From NCBI GenBank assembly GCA_030526665.1, contig JAUNCI010000013.1:1-38463 (forward strand): 38,463 bases of DNA. The letters are read 5' to 3'. The notes beneath the pieces are model-generated. The model ran no database searches. It saw only the letters and a program-made list of their open reading frames with translations, and was not told the origin of the DNA. The translations under genes and the position numbers were made by a program. The stretch comes from Eubacteriales bacterium. Lineage in GTDB: Bacteria > Bacillota > Clostridia > Lachnospirales > Lachnospiraceae. Below, piece by piece: positions 15,733-25,401 of the stretch; within the stretch, counting starts at the first letter, position 1; the number at the start of each line of letters is the position of its first letter.

Positions 15733-16962
15733 ATGAAGGTCACCAAATATCTCCTTCCTCTTGTTCTGCTTTTCACAGTTTTAACGCTTGTCAGCTGCTC
15801 AAGTGCAGAGCGAACAGAAGCAGAGGATGCCATAAAAGAAGAGCTTGATCTTTTGAAGAACGTTGATTCTGAGACAACTGCGCGGTACATCAGTGAATTG
15901 TCACCCGAGTTTTCAAATTCAAATGAAATCTCACAAAAAATCACCGATGTCTTTACTCTCTTTTTTCAGAATTTTGACTATAAGATTCTGAACACCGATG
16001 TTGATTCCCAAAAAGGTATTGCAACGTCTAAAATCCGCATAAAAACTCTGGATGCTCAGAAACTGGCACAGGATTTTGCCTCCTCGCATTTGAATGATGA
16101 AATTCTTGCGATTGCAAATCAAACACCAAATACAAACAATCTCGATTCTGTCGAACAGCGTTATCTGCTGCTCTATCAGCTGTTAACGTCCAATGAATAT
16201 GACTCTGTCGAAATTGATACGATTGTTGAGTTGAAAAGATCCGAAGAAAACATTTGGGAAATACAGCGTACCTATTCCTTGGAAAACGATTTGGTCGGTG
16301 GACTTATGACATATCTTTCAGATCCAAATATCCTCACTCCGGATGCTACTCTTGAAGTTTACCTGAAATCTTTTAAAACCATGGATGATGTCCAAATCAA
16401 GAATTATCTAGGAATCAACAGTTTATTTTCCAGCGATGAAATTACCAAAAATACAATAGCAGACGCTCTGGTAGAACAGATTTTAAACAGCTTTGATTAT
16501 GAAATAAAAAAACCTGAGATCAGTGGATACAACGCAACGGTTCCAGTTATAATTACTACTTTTGACAGTGATTCCATTATCTCTGAATACAAAAAAAATC
16601 TCGACACATATATTTCCACTCCACAGGCAGTCATCGATGGAGCCTCTGCGAGATATGAAATAGCACAGCAATATCTGATTGAAGCCATTCGAAATAACGA
16701 TAAAACAATTCAAAGAGAAGTTGTTTTCCATCTGGTCAACGACGCGACGGCATGGCATCTAGAAGACAACAGTAATGAATTGGGATATGCAATTCTGGGA
16801 ACCATGGCGGATTCTGATTTTAGTGAATCCATGCAGATCGACACGGAAACCGAAGGTGACGATGCTTCTGATTCCGATGATGCAGATACCTCAGATACTG
16901 CCGATGATTCTGACAGTTCTGAAGATTCCGATGAGTATGATTATTCAGATGATGAATATTAA
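15733..16962 (+). CDS. Lipoprotein with a duplicated domain and acidic tail
   Basis: 409 residues. A signal peptide ends in the lipobox LVSC (Cys22), so the protein should be anchored to the outer face of the membrane. Two similar halves are visible: FDYKI (81-85) to IWEIQR (173-178), and FDYEI (254-258) to AWHLED (340-345), with nearly equal internal spacing, which suggests a duplicated small alpha+beta (NTF2/cystatin-like) domain. Residues about 368-409 are almost only Asp, Ser, Glu and Tyr. AAAGGA lies about 10 bases before the ATG. It is transcribed away from the exporter operon from a shared control region. I do not recognise a named family with certainty. Confidence 0.88.
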   Translation: MKVTKYLLPLVLLFTVLTLVSCSSAERTEAEDAIKEELDLLKNVDSETTARYISELSPEFSNSNEISQKITDVFTLFFQNFDYKILNTDVDSQKGIATSKIRIKTLDAQKLAQDFASSHLNDEILAIANQTPNTNNLDSVEQRYLLLYQLLTSNEYDSVEIDTIVELKRSEENIWEIQRTYSLENDLVGGLMTYLSDPNILTPDATLEVYLKSFKTMDDVQIKNYLGINSLFSSDEITKNTIADALVEQILNSFDYEIKKPEISGYNATVPVIITTFDSDSIISEYKKNLDTYISTPQAVIDGASARYEIAQQYLIEAIRNNDKTIQREVVFHLVNDATAWHLEDNSNELGYAILGTMADSDFSESMQIDTETEGDDASDSDDADTSDTADDSDSSEDSDEYDYSDDEY

Positions 16963-17028
16963 TTTTTGATTCAAAGACGCTCAGGAAAAGCCCCCAGTGG
17001 ACGGGTTCTTTGCCTAAATGACAAAGTA

Positions 17029-17078
17029 AAAGACCGAACATATATTTATTTCAAATATATGCCCGGTCTTTTTTCGTA
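17029..17078. terminator. Shared bidirectional terminator between lipoprotein and aspS
   Basis: Outer arms AAAGACCG (17029-17036) and CGGTCTTT (17064-17071) enclose a second stem CATATATTT/AAATATATG with a five-base loop. T-runs occur on the plus strand (TTTTTTC) and, shorter, on the minus strand (TCTTTTAC). It serves two convergent genes. Confidence 0.88.
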
Positions 17079-17116
17079 TTATTTTTTGCCTTATCTCTTC
17101 AGCTAAAAAATATATT

Positions 17117-18922
17117 TTATTCTTCTTCAGCTTCTGTCTGCGCTGCACTGATATCCAGCCCCAGTTCTTCAAGCTGTGCTTCGCTTACAACACTAGGTGA
17201 CTGTGTCATCAGACAAGACGCATCTTTTACCTTAGGGAAGGCAATTACGTCACGAATACTGTCTACTTTTGCCATAAGCATAACCAGACGGTCCAGACCA
17301 TAAGCAAGTCCTGCGTGAGGCGGAACACCATATTTGAAGGCATTCAGAAGGAAGCCAAACTGTTCGTATGCAGCTTCTTTTGTAAAACCAAGTTTCTCAA
17401 ACATTTTTTCCTGAATATGATTCTGGTGAATACGCACGCTTCCGCCGCCGATTTCGTTACCGTTTAATACGATATCATATGCTTTTGCACGTACTTTACC
17501 CGGATCTGTATCAAGGAGCTCCAGATCTTCATCCATAAGCATAGTGAATGGATGGTGCATTGCGGTGAAACGGTTTGCTTCTTCATCCCACTCGAGAAGC
17601 GGGAATTCTGTAACCCAAAGGAATTTATATTCATTTTTATCAAGAAGGTCTAACTGTTTTGCCATTTCCACACGAAGTGCTCCGAGAACGTCGTAAACAA
17701 CTTTGTTCTTGTCTGCAGCAAACAGCATTAAATCGCCCGGTTTTGCTCCCATAGCTTCGATCAGGGCTTTCATCTCTTCTTCTTTCATAAATTTAGCGAA
17801 GGATGATTTCATTGCGCCGTCTTCTGCAAGTGCAATGTATGCCAGACCTTTTGCTCCATATGTTTTTGCGAAATCAACTAATTTGTCGAGTTTCTTTCTA
17901 GGCATTGCGCCCTGTCCCGGTACTGTAATACCACGAACACTTCCACCCATCTCAAGAGCATTTTTAAATACAACAAATTCGCAGTCTTTTACAACTTCAC
18001 TTACATTCTGAAGTTCCATACCGAAACGGATATCCGGTTTATCTGAACCGAAACGATCCATGGCTTCCTGCCATGTCATTCTCTGGATTGGAAGCTGTAC
18101 ATCTACATCAAGAACTTCTTTGAAAAGGAATGCAAGATAACGTTCGTTTACATCGATTACATCGTCTACATCTACGAAAGAAAGCTCCATGTCGATCTGT
18201 GTGAATTCAGGCTGACGGTCCGCACGAAGGTCTTCATCACGGAAACATCTTGCAATCTGAATATAACGGTCATATCCTGAGCACATCAGAAGCTGTTTAT
18301 ACAGCTGTGGTGACTGTGGAAGTCCGTAGAAAGAACCCGGATGCACACGTGACGGAACAAGATAATCTCTTGCACCTTCCGGTGTACTTTTTCCTAACAT
18401 AGGTGTTTCAATTTCAAGGAAACCTTCTTTTGCAAAGAACTGTCTTGTAAGCATTGCAACCTGACTTTTCAGCATCAGATTTCTCTGAAGGTCCGGTCTT
18501 CTCAGGTCAAGATAACGATATTTTAAACGAATTTCGTCTTTTGTTTTGCTGTTTTCTTCAATTGGAAACGGAGGTACATCCGCTTCTGCCAGAACACGCA
18601 GAGAATCTACGATTACTTCGATATCTCCTGTTGACAGATTTGTATTTACGGCACCGCCTCTTTTTTCAACAGTACCTGTAACTGCGATTACAAATTCACT
18701 TCTAAGTTTGGAAGCTTTTTCAAAACCTTCTTCATCGATTGGTCCGTTTTCGAAAATCAGCTGCATAATGCCGGAACGATCTCGAAGGTCCACAAAGATG
18801 ATTCCACCTTTGTTACGAGCTTTCTGAACCCATCCCATAAGGGTTACTTTGCTGCCAACCATTTCACTGGTAACTTCTGCACATCGACAGCTTCTGTGCA
18901 GACCCTGCATACTCTCTGCCAT
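17117..18922 (-). CDS. aspS: Aspartyl-tRNA synthetase
   Basis: 601 residues, the bacterial length including the GAD insertion. The N-terminal OB-fold binds the anticodon (VTLMGWVQKARNKGG). Class II motif 2 is in FRDEDLRADRQPEFTQ and motif 3 is GLAYGLDRLVML. It charges tRNA-Asp; whether it also charges tRNA-Asn cannot be settled from this window. The ATG has AGGAGG 6 bases upstream and lies 21 bases after hisS. It is the last gene of the apt-relA-hisS-aspS operon. Confidence 0.97.
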   Translation of the reverse strand: MAESMQGLHRSCRCAEVTSEMVGSKVTLMGWVQKARNKGGIIFVDLRDRSGIMQLIFENGPIDEEGFEKASKLRSEFVIAVTGTVEKRGGAVNTNLSTGDIEVIVDSLRVLAEADVPPFPIEENSKTKDEIRLKYRYLDLRRPDLQRNLMLKSQVAMLTRQFFAKEGFLEIETPMLGKSTPEGARDYLVPSRVHPGSFYGLPQSPQLYKQLLMCSGYDRYIQIARCFRDEDLRADRQPEFTQIDMELSFVDVDDVIDVNERYLAFLFKEVLDVDVQLPIQRMTWQEAMDRFGSDKPDIRFGMELQNVSEVVKDCEFVVFKNALEMGGSVRGITVPGQGAMPRKKLDKLVDFAKTYGAKGLAYIALAEDGAMKSSFAKFMKEEEMKALIEAMGAKPGDLMLFAADKNKVVYDVLGALRVEMAKQLDLLDKNEYKFLWVTEFPLLEWDEEANRFTAMHHPFTMLMDEDLELLDTDPGKVRAKAYDIVLNGNEIGGGSVRIHQNHIQEKMFEKLGFTKEAAYEQFGFLLNAFKYGVPPHAGLAYGLDRLVMLMAKVDSIRDVIAFPKVKDASCLMTQSPSVVSEAQLEELGLDISAAQTEAEEE

Positions 18923-18943
18923 GATAATCCTCCTAATATATCA

Positions 18944-20200
18944 TTACATTCTATCTTTGAAAAATTCTACAAATTCCGTATATCCTTCTGTCATCATCTG
19001 GTCTTTCTGGAATTTTTTATTTTTCTTCATAATTGAGATATTAACCTGAGTTCCCTCTTTACGCTCTTCTTCTGCCTGTTTCAAAATTGTAAGCAGTTTA
19101 TCAGCCGGCATATTTTTCTCAATCAGGTAAGCTTTTTTGCCTTTTTTCGTCGGTACTTCGTATCCACGTTCCAGAAGAAGCATTACGATACGCTCAAAAC
19201 CAATTGAAAATCCACAGGCACTTGTATTGTTTCCTGTAAATTTACCGATCATTTCGTCATAACGGCCGCCGCCGCCAACGCTTCCACCGAATTCATCCAT
19301 CGCAATTTCAAAAATCGGGCCTGTATAATAAGACATTCCACGAACCAGTGTCGGATCAAAGGAAATCTTGAAATCAGCAGTTTTCACTGCGTCTACAGAA
19401 GAAATGATTGTTTCCAGATCTTCTGCAACTTTAGGATCCAGAACATCTGCAAGTTTTTCTTTGCAGTAGCGAACGCCTTCGATATCATTTGTGATTTCTT
19501 TGAATAATCCAAGATATTTTTCAATGCTTTCTGTTGCAAAGCCTTCTTTTTCCAGTTCTGCCGCAACACCTTCAAGACCGATTTTGTCCATTTTGTCAAG
19601 AATGATAAATACCGTGTCAAAGCTTTCCTGTGGGAAGCCGCTGTACTGTGCCATTGCTTTCAGGATTTTTCTATCATTGATACGAATTGTGAAATTTTTG
19701 AAATCAAGTTTTCCAAGCAATGCTGTTGTAGCCAGTACAAGCTCGATTTCAGCCAGATATGTGTTCTCACCGAGGATATCGATGTCACACTGCATAAACT
19801 GACGGAAACGGCCTCTCTGCGGACGGTCCGCACGCCATACATTGCCCATCTGCAGAGCTTTGAATGGAGAAGGCAGTTCGTTAGCATTGTTTGAATAATA
19901 TCTGGAAAGCGGAACTGTCAAGTCATAGCGAAGTCCGGAATCTACGAGATCCGCCTCACCCTGTGCGCTTTCTAATTTAAGTTTTTCTCCTCTTTTCAGG
20001 ATTTTGAAAATGAGTTTCTCATTCTCACCACCCTGTTTACTGCAAAGATTCTCAATGTGTTCTACACATGGAGTTTCAATTGAAGAAAATCCAAATGTTC
20101 CGTATGTTTCACGGATCATGTTCATTACATAATTACGGATTTCCATCTCTTTTGGTAAAATATCTTTCATACCTGTGACAGGTTTTTTCTTTAATGCCAT
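18944..20200 (-). CDS. hisS: Histidyl-tRNA synthetase
   Basis: 418 residues, class II. It starts with the family pattern TGMKDILPKE, followed by motif 2 (NVWRADRPQRGRFRQF), the HisRS motif LVRGMSYYTGPIFE, and motif 3 (GFSIGFERIVML). It charges tRNA-His. The ATG at 20200 has AAAGGAGG upstream. The 40-base gap before it leaves no room for a T-box leader, so expression depends on the upstream operon promoter. hisS next to aspS is a common pairing in Firmicutes. Confidence 0.97.
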   Translation of the reverse strand: MALKKKPVTGMKDILPKEMEIRNYVMNMIRETYGTFGFSSIETPCVEHIENLCSKQGGENEKLIFKILKRGEKLKLESAQGEADLVDSGLRYDLTVPLSRYYSNNANELPSPFKALQMGNVWRADRPQRGRFRQFMQCDIDILGENTYLAEIELVLATTALLGKLDFKNFTIRINDRKILKAMAQYSGFPQESFDTVFIILDKMDKIGLEGVAAELEKEGFATESIEKYLGLFKEITNDIEGVRYCKEKLADVLDPKVAEDLETIISSVDAVKTADFKISFDPTLVRGMSYYTGPIFEIAMDEFGGSVGGGGRYDEMIGKFTGNNTSACGFSIGFERIVMLLLERGYEVPTKKGKKAYLIEKNMPADKLLTILKQAEEERKEGTQVNISIMKKNKKFQKDQMMTEGYTEFVEFFKDRM

Positions 20201-20240
20201 GGTTTCCTCCTTTGAGATATTTTCTATAATAATCTTTCAT

Positions 20241-20798
20241 TTATGCGTTTACAACATTTTGAAATGCAAGAAAAATCTCCATATCAAAATTTTTAACTTC
20301 ATCTATCATTAATTCCAATGCCGCATCCTGATCAAATGCTTTGCGATAAGGTCTGTCTGATCGCAATGCAGCATATACATCGCATACTCGTAATATTCTC
20401 GCCCCTAACGGAATCTCTTTTCCAAATAGATTATCCGGATATCCGGTACCGTCAAAGTTTTCATGATGATACAGGATACTTTCCAATACAAAATCCGAAT
20501 AGTTGTTTTGTTCCTTAAGCACCTCATATCCAAGTTTTGAATGCATCCTGACGTATTTCAATTCTTCAATTACAAGCGAATCATTATCACGACTCTTGTT
20601 ATTGTATTCATTTAATCTCAGCTTTCCGATATCATGCAGCATTCCTGCAAGTGCCATTTCATAACACTGATCCTCTGAAAGCCCCAGTTCTTTCGAAACT
20701 TTATAGGCCAAATTGCTGACCATAATTCCATGATTAATTTCAGACTCCAGATTGTAATCCAAAATTCGATCAGATGTGCTATCCGCTATTACAGCCAT
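20241..20798 (-). CDS. HD-GYP domain phosphohydrolase
   Basis: 185 residues, nearly all a single HD-GYP domain: HD at 55-56 (MLHDIGKL), the HHENFDGTGYP signature at about 111-121, and DVYAALRSDRPYR at about 141-153. HD-GYP proteins usually hydrolyse cyclic di-GMP or related dinucleotides. No sensor, receiver or membrane segment is attached. The ATG overlaps the end of hemZ by 10 bases and its ribosome site (AAAGGA) lies inside hemZ, so translation is coupled. Its place in a (p)ppGpp/tRNA synthetase operon hints at nucleotide signalling, but that is inference. Confidence 0.87.
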   Translation of the reverse strand: MAVIADSTSDRILDYNLESEINHGIMVSNLAYKVSKELGLSEDQCYEMALAGMLHDIGKLRLNEYNNKSRDNDSLVIEELKYVRMHSKLGYEVLKEQNNYSDFVLESILYHHENFDGTGYPDNLFGKEIPLGARILRVCDVYAALRSDRPYRKAFDQDAALELMIDEVKNFDMEIFLAFQNVVNA

Positions 20799-22381
20799 TT
20801 TTCGATTCCTTTTTTCTTGCGTTCAATCATTTCGTCAATTCTTTCAATATAATTCTTGACGTCTTTTACATTTTCAATTCTTTCAATCTGATTTTCCATT
20901 CCATTTCGCACCAGAATCTTTGATGCACCGCCTGAACCAAGCGCAATTATGGACTGTTTTTCTTCCATAATCAGTATATTGTAAATCCCGGCTTTGTCAA
21001 CTGTTGCATAACCAACATTTTCAAAATTGCCTTTCATATTTTTCTGACGATAGAGATAATAAGGTCCCATTCCCATCTCATATGCAGCCTGCATTGTCAG
21101 ATCAATAATTTCCTGGTTGTTTTCAAAGCTCATTTCCTGATACTTTTCTCTGAAAATATTGAGTCTTGCAGCTCGTTTTACAGCAAGTGAATGAACGGTC
21201 AGGCTATCCGGTTTTAATCGTTTCATCTCTTCCAGAGTATGTCGAACCATGTCGATATTTTCTCCTGGAAGTCCCACGATCAAATCCATATTGATGTTGT
21301 CAAAGCCAAGTTCTCTGGCAAGATTATAGATGGACTCAACTTCTTCCACCGTATGTTTTCTGCCGATCAGATCCAGTGTCTGCTGGTTCATAGTCTGCGG
21401 ATTTACAGAAATTCTGGTTACCGGATAATGTGAAATCGCTTCCAGCTTTTCCTTTGTAATGCTGTCCGGTCTGCCGGCCTCAATCGTAAATTCCTCCAGC
21501 CGATGTACATCAAAACAGGAAGAAATTTCCGCTAACAATCGCTCCAGCTGATCTGCCTCCAAAGTTGTAGGCGTACCGCCGCCGATATAGATCGTATCTA
21601 ACTTTTTGCCCTTCATCATCTGTGCCACTGCCCGTATCTCTTTGCATAATGCATCCAGATACGCATCGACTTTTGTCTTCCACTGTTTCAGCGGATAAGA
21701 ACTGAACGAACAGTATAGACATATACTTGGACAAAATGGGATTCCAATATAGAGACTATAGCCGTTTTTGTAATCAAAGCGACTCAGAATATCTCTTTCG
21801 CGATTTGCGATCGTCACAGCTAATGCTGTTTTTTTGGCACTGACCAGATACTTTTCACGCATCGTCTGTGCAGCTTCTGTATTTTTCATTCCGGCTTCAA
21901 TCATTCCCATAGCAAGCTTTACCGGACGAATTCCGGTCAAATTTCCCCAGGGCAGTGATCTGCCGGTCATTTTTTCCAATTCTTTGTAGAGTGCATATTT
22001 GATTCGATCCTTGTTGGCTTTTCGAATCGCATGCACTTCATTCATGCATGAAATAAGGGCATCGGACGTTAGTTCATCCTGCCCCTCTGTCACCGGAATC
22101 GAGATTTCTCCTTCTCCGTCTGTGCCTTTATATTCGATTATAAAACATGCAGTGTCCTCTGGGTGGGCCTGCTCTTTTCTGATCGTAAATAATATATCAT
22201 ACGCAGACAGATTCTGTGTCTCTTCTACCGCCGAATCATTCTCAGCAGCATCTGTCTGATGCTCCTGAAAATTCGACGTATAAAGTTCCGTGATCTCGCA
22301 TCCGGCATAAAATGCACGGATCAGTTCATAAATATCATGCTCAAATTCTCTGTTTTCGAATATTAAAGCAATCTTATACAA
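20789..22381 (-). CDS. hemZ: HemZ-type radical SAM protein (coproporphyrinogen dehydrogenase-like)
   Basis: 530 residues. The radical SAM cluster motif is C217-x3-C221-x2-C224 in FCPSICLYCSF, followed by IYIGGGTPTTLE and the HemN-family segment NMDLIVGLPGEN. An N-terminal region of about 200 residues precedes it, as in HemZ of Bacillus and Clostridia. By family it would oxidise coproporphyrinogen III, yet no other haem gene is in the window, and HemN-like proteins also include haem chaperones and other enzymes. It overlaps the MBL hydrolase gene by 8 bases and the HD-GYP gene by 10. Confidence 0.85.
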   Translation of the reverse strand: MYKIALIFENREFEHDIYELIRAFYAGCEITELYTSNFQEHQTDAAENDSAVEETQNLSAYDILFTIRKEQAHPEDTACFIIEYKGTDGEGEISIPVTEGQDELTSDALISCMNEVHAIRKANKDRIKYALYKELEKMTGRSLPWGNLTGIRPVKLAMGMIEAGMKNTEAAQTMREKYLVSAKKTALAVTIANRERDILSRFDYKNGYSLYIGIPFCPSICLYCSFSSYPLKQWKTKVDAYLDALCKEIRAVAQMMKGKKLDTIYIGGGTPTTLEADQLERLLAEISSCFDVHRLEEFTIEAGRPDSITKEKLEAISHYPVTRISVNPQTMNQQTLDLIGRKHTVEEVESIYNLARELGFDNINMDLIVGLPGENIDMVRHTLEEMKRLKPDSLTVHSLAVKRAARLNIFREKYQEMSFENNQEIIDLTMQAAYEMGMGPYYLYRQKNMKGNFENVGYATVDKAGIYNILIMEEKQSIIALGSGGASKILVRNGMENQIERIENVKDVKNYIERIDEMIERKKKGIEKWL

Positions 22382-23006
22382 AAGGATTATACCTCTTTTC
22401 GTAATCTATCGATGTAGAAGCATCATGTCCCGGAAACACTTCTGTTTCTTCCGGCAATCCGGACAACAGCCTGCGCAGACTTCTCTGCATTGCAGCCATA
22501 CTTCCGCCCGGAAAATCCGTTCTTCCACATGAGCCTAAAAACATAGTATCGCCACTAAACAGCACTTTTTCATCCTGCATATAATAGCAGCAGCTTCCCG
22601 GTGTATGTCCCGGTGTATGAATCAACTGAAAATCCATGCCGCCGGCACGAAATACCTGCAGATCATCCAAAAGTACATCCGATTTGATCTCACAGGCTTT
22701 TCCACCCATATAAAGCGACATATTTGCCTGTGCATCAGCAAGGAGTCCAGCTTCCTGTCTGCATGCATATATCTGTATTCCATATTTTTCACGCAAACTT
22801 TCTGCTGCCAGAATATGATCAAAATGACCGTGTGTCAGCAAAATTGCCGCCGGTTTACCGGAAATCTCATTGATTTTTGCCTCAATGCGATCTGCCCGAT
22901 CCGCAGGATCCACAATGACTACCTCATTTGTTTCCTTGTTTTTCGCAAGATAACAATTTGTGGAAACACTGCCCAATACTAATTGATGCAATTCCATAAC
23001 TCCCAT
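22374..23006 (-). CDS. Metallo-beta-lactamase fold hydrolase (glyoxalase II-like)
   Basis: 210 residues. The metal-binding THGHFDH motif, HTPGHTPGS, SGDTMFLGSCGRTD and PGHD are all present, giving a complete dinuclear site of the glyoxalase II-like branch (YqgX type). It probably hydrolyses a thioester. Three ATGs are close together (23018, 23006, 22997); 23006 is preferred because GAGGTG lies 4 to 6 bases upstream. It follows relA by 24 bases and overlaps hemZ. A relA-MBL-hemZ order is common in Clostridia, though the functional link is not known to me. Confidence 0.92.
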   Translation of the reverse strand: MGVMELHQLVLGSVSTNCYLAKNKETNEVVIVDPADRADRIEAKINEISGKPAAILLTHGHFDHILAAESLREKYGIQIYACRQEAGLLADAQANMSLYMGGKACEIKSDVLLDDLQVFRAGGMDFQLIHTPGHTPGSCCYYMQDEKVLFSGDTMFLGSCGRTDFPGGSMAAMQRSLRRLLSGLPEETEVFPGHDASTSIDYEKRYNPFV

Positions 23007-23030
23007 AAAGCACCTCATTCATCCTGTTAT

Positions 23031-25358
23031 TTAGCCTGATGTACGTTCAACATCAATTACACTCTCGATCTGATGAAGTTTTGTGATCAGATACTGTAAC
23101 TCTTCTTTGCTCTCAACCGCAAAGCCCAGCGCAATCGTCGCTTTTTCATGTTTGTTGGTTCTGCAGTTAATGCTCTTGATATCAATTTTTCGTTCTGTAA
23201 ACAGTTTTGAAATATCAACGATCAATCCTGTTCGGTTATTTGCATAAACGTTGATTTCAACCATGTATCGTTCTGTGGATTTTTCATCCTTCTGCCATTC
23301 TGCTTCAATCAAACGTACACGATCCATCTCTGACATACTCAAAACATTGATGCAGTCTGTTCTGTGAACGGTGATCCCGCGGCCTCTCGTAACAAAGCCA
23401 ACGATTTCATCTCCAGGAATCGGACTGCAGCATTTTGAAAAACGCACAGCAACGTCATGAATACCTTTAACGACAATACCACTTTTACTTTTGATCTGCG
23501 TATGTTTTTCTTCCGCAGCACCTGTAGCAGCTTCAATGATCTGCTCATCTGTGATATTCTTTTTATTTTCTGCCTCATAGGCTTCGTTCAGTTTATTAAA
23601 TACCTGACCTTCTTTGAGACCGCCATGTCCGATTGCCGCAAGAACGGAATCCCAGTCGCGGAATCCGTATTTACGCATAACCGATTCCAGATAGGCAGGT
23701 TTTGTAAACTGTGAAATCTTGCTTCCTTTTGTTTTTGCATATTGCGCAAGCATTTCCTTGCCTTTGAGGATATTATCTTCTTTGAGTTCTTTTTTGAACC
23801 ACTGATTGATTTTGTTTTTTGCCTGTGTGCTCTTTACAATTTTCAGCCAGTCACGACTTGGTCCCTGTGAATTCTGAGAGGTGATAATCTCAATTCGGTC
23901 ACCATTCTGAACACGGTGTTCAATCGGAACCAGTTTTCCATTGACACGTGCACCAACCATCTTGTTTCCGACTGCACTGTGAACATTGTACGCAAAGTCG
24001 ATTGTTGTCGAACCATTCGGCAAAGTTTTCACGTCACCCTGTGGGGTAAAGCAATAAACGCTGTCCGCAAAAAGGTCAAGATCATTTTTCAACAGGCTTA
24101 GGAATTCCCGGTTATCTGACATATCTTTCTGCCACTCGAGAATCTGACGAAGCCAGTTCAATTTTTCCTCTTCGCTTTTTCCTACCGGCTTTTTGCCATC
24201 GGAAGTTTCTTTGTATTTCCAATGTGCTGCGATACCATATTCTGCCGTTTTATGCATTTCAAAAGTACGAATCTGTATTTCAAACGGCTGTCCTTCCGGT
24301 CCAATCAAAGTAGTATGCAAAGACTGATACATATTTTGTTTCGGCATTGCGATATAATCTTTGAAACGTCCCGGAATCGGTGTGTACATCTCATGGATTA
24401 CACCAAGCGCTGCATAACAATCTTTGACGCTATCCACCAAAATACGCACAGCAAATAAATCGTAGATCTGATCGATCGTTTTGGACTGGTTGACCATTTT
24501 ACGATAGATACTGAAGAAATGTTTTACACGACCATCCACTTTCGCTCTGATGTTCGCATTTTTCATATGCAGTTCTACTTCATCTACGATATTTCTGACA
24601 AAAGCTTCACGAACACTTTTACGCAAAGCAATCTTTTCTACCAGATCGTAATATACTTCCGGTTCAAGATACTTCAGTGATAAGTCATCCAGCTCGACCT
24701 TGATTTTGGAAATACCGAGACGCTGTGCGATCGGAGCATAAATGTCCATCGTTTCGCGTGCCTTTTCTTTCTGTTTCTCCGGTCTCATATACTGGAGTGT
24801 TCGCATGTTGTGAAGGCGGTCGGCAAGTTTAATCAGAATAACACGAATATCCTTTGCCATCGCCAAAAACATTTTTCGCAGGTTTTCCGCCTGCACTTCT
24901 AATTTATCTTTCGAATAAGATAACTGACCCAATTTGGTAACTCCATCTACGAGAAGAGCTACCTCTGAACCAAATTCCTTTTCGACTTCTTCGTATGTCA
25001 TCCAGGTATCTTCTACCGCATCGTGCAAAAGTCCTGCGACAATTGTTTCTTTATCTAATTCCAGGTCTGCCAGAATGATTGCAACACATAACGGATGAAT
25101 AATATACGGTTCTCCCGATTTACGTTTCTGATCCTTATGCGCATCCTTTGCAACATTATAAGCCTTTTCAATGAGAGAGATTTCTCCTGAAGGATGGTAT
25201 TTTTTCACACTCTCGATCAATTCCCGGTATAAGTCTTCCGGTGTCATGAAATCACTCATCGATTTGACTGCACTATCCGCGCGACGCGCCGCTTCTATTT
25301 TGGCTGCGTCAAATTCATCTGACACTACCTGTCTGCTTCCTCTAATTATTTCTGCCAT
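23031..25358 (-). CDS. relA: Bifunctional (p)ppGpp synthetase/hydrolase
   Basis: 775 residues, Rel/SpoT family. The HD hydrolase domain is intact (HP at about 88 and HDAVEDT at 112-118), so both synthesis and breakdown of (p)ppGpp are expected. The synthetase domain (about 230-390) is followed by TGS (about 430-490, CFTPQGDVKTLPNGST), a zinc-finger/helical region with FSKCCSPIPGDEI, and a C-terminal ACT domain (about 700-775). It senses uncharged tRNA on ribosomes. The ribosome site (AGGTGA) is weak, and the gene starts 43 bases after apt in the same operon. Confidence 0.97.
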   Translation of the reverse strand: MAEIIRGSRQVVSDEFDAAKIEAARRADSAVKSMSDFMTPEDLYRELIESVKKYHPSGEISLIEKAYNVAKDAHKDQKRKSGEPYIIHPLCVAIILADLELDKETIVAGLLHDAVEDTWMTYEEVEKEFGSEVALLVDGVTKLGQLSYSKDKLEVQAENLRKMFLAMAKDIRVILIKLADRLHNMRTLQYMRPEKQKEKARETMDIYAPIAQRLGISKIKVELDDLSLKYLEPEVYYDLVEKIALRKSVREAFVRNIVDEVELHMKNANIRAKVDGRVKHFFSIYRKMVNQSKTIDQIYDLFAVRILVDSVKDCYAALGVIHEMYTPIPGRFKDYIAMPKQNMYQSLHTTLIGPEGQPFEIQIRTFEMHKTAEYGIAAHWKYKETSDGKKPVGKSEEEKLNWLRQILEWQKDMSDNREFLSLLKNDLDLFADSVYCFTPQGDVKTLPNGSTTIDFAYNVHSAVGNKMVGARVNGKLVPIEHRVQNGDRIEIITSQNSQGPSRDWLKIVKSTQAKNKINQWFKKELKEDNILKGKEMLAQYAKTKGSKISQFTKPAYLESVMRKYGFRDWDSVLAAIGHGGLKEGQVFNKLNEAYEAENKKNITDEQIIEAATGAAEEKHTQIKSKSGIVVKGIHDVAVRFSKCCSPIPGDEIVGFVTRGRGITVHRTDCINVLSMSEMDRVRLIEAEWQKDEKSTERYMVEINVYANNRTGLIVDISKLFTERKIDIKSINCRTNKHEKATIALGFAVESKEELQYLITKLHQIESVIDVERTSG

Positions 25359-25401
25359 ATTATACTTTCACCTGTATGTTTTCCGCATTAAACGTAACAG
25401 A

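Noticed and set aside
20201-20240. Possible T-box leader before hisS
   Set aside because: The gap is only 40 bases and shows no specifier stem or T-box sequence.
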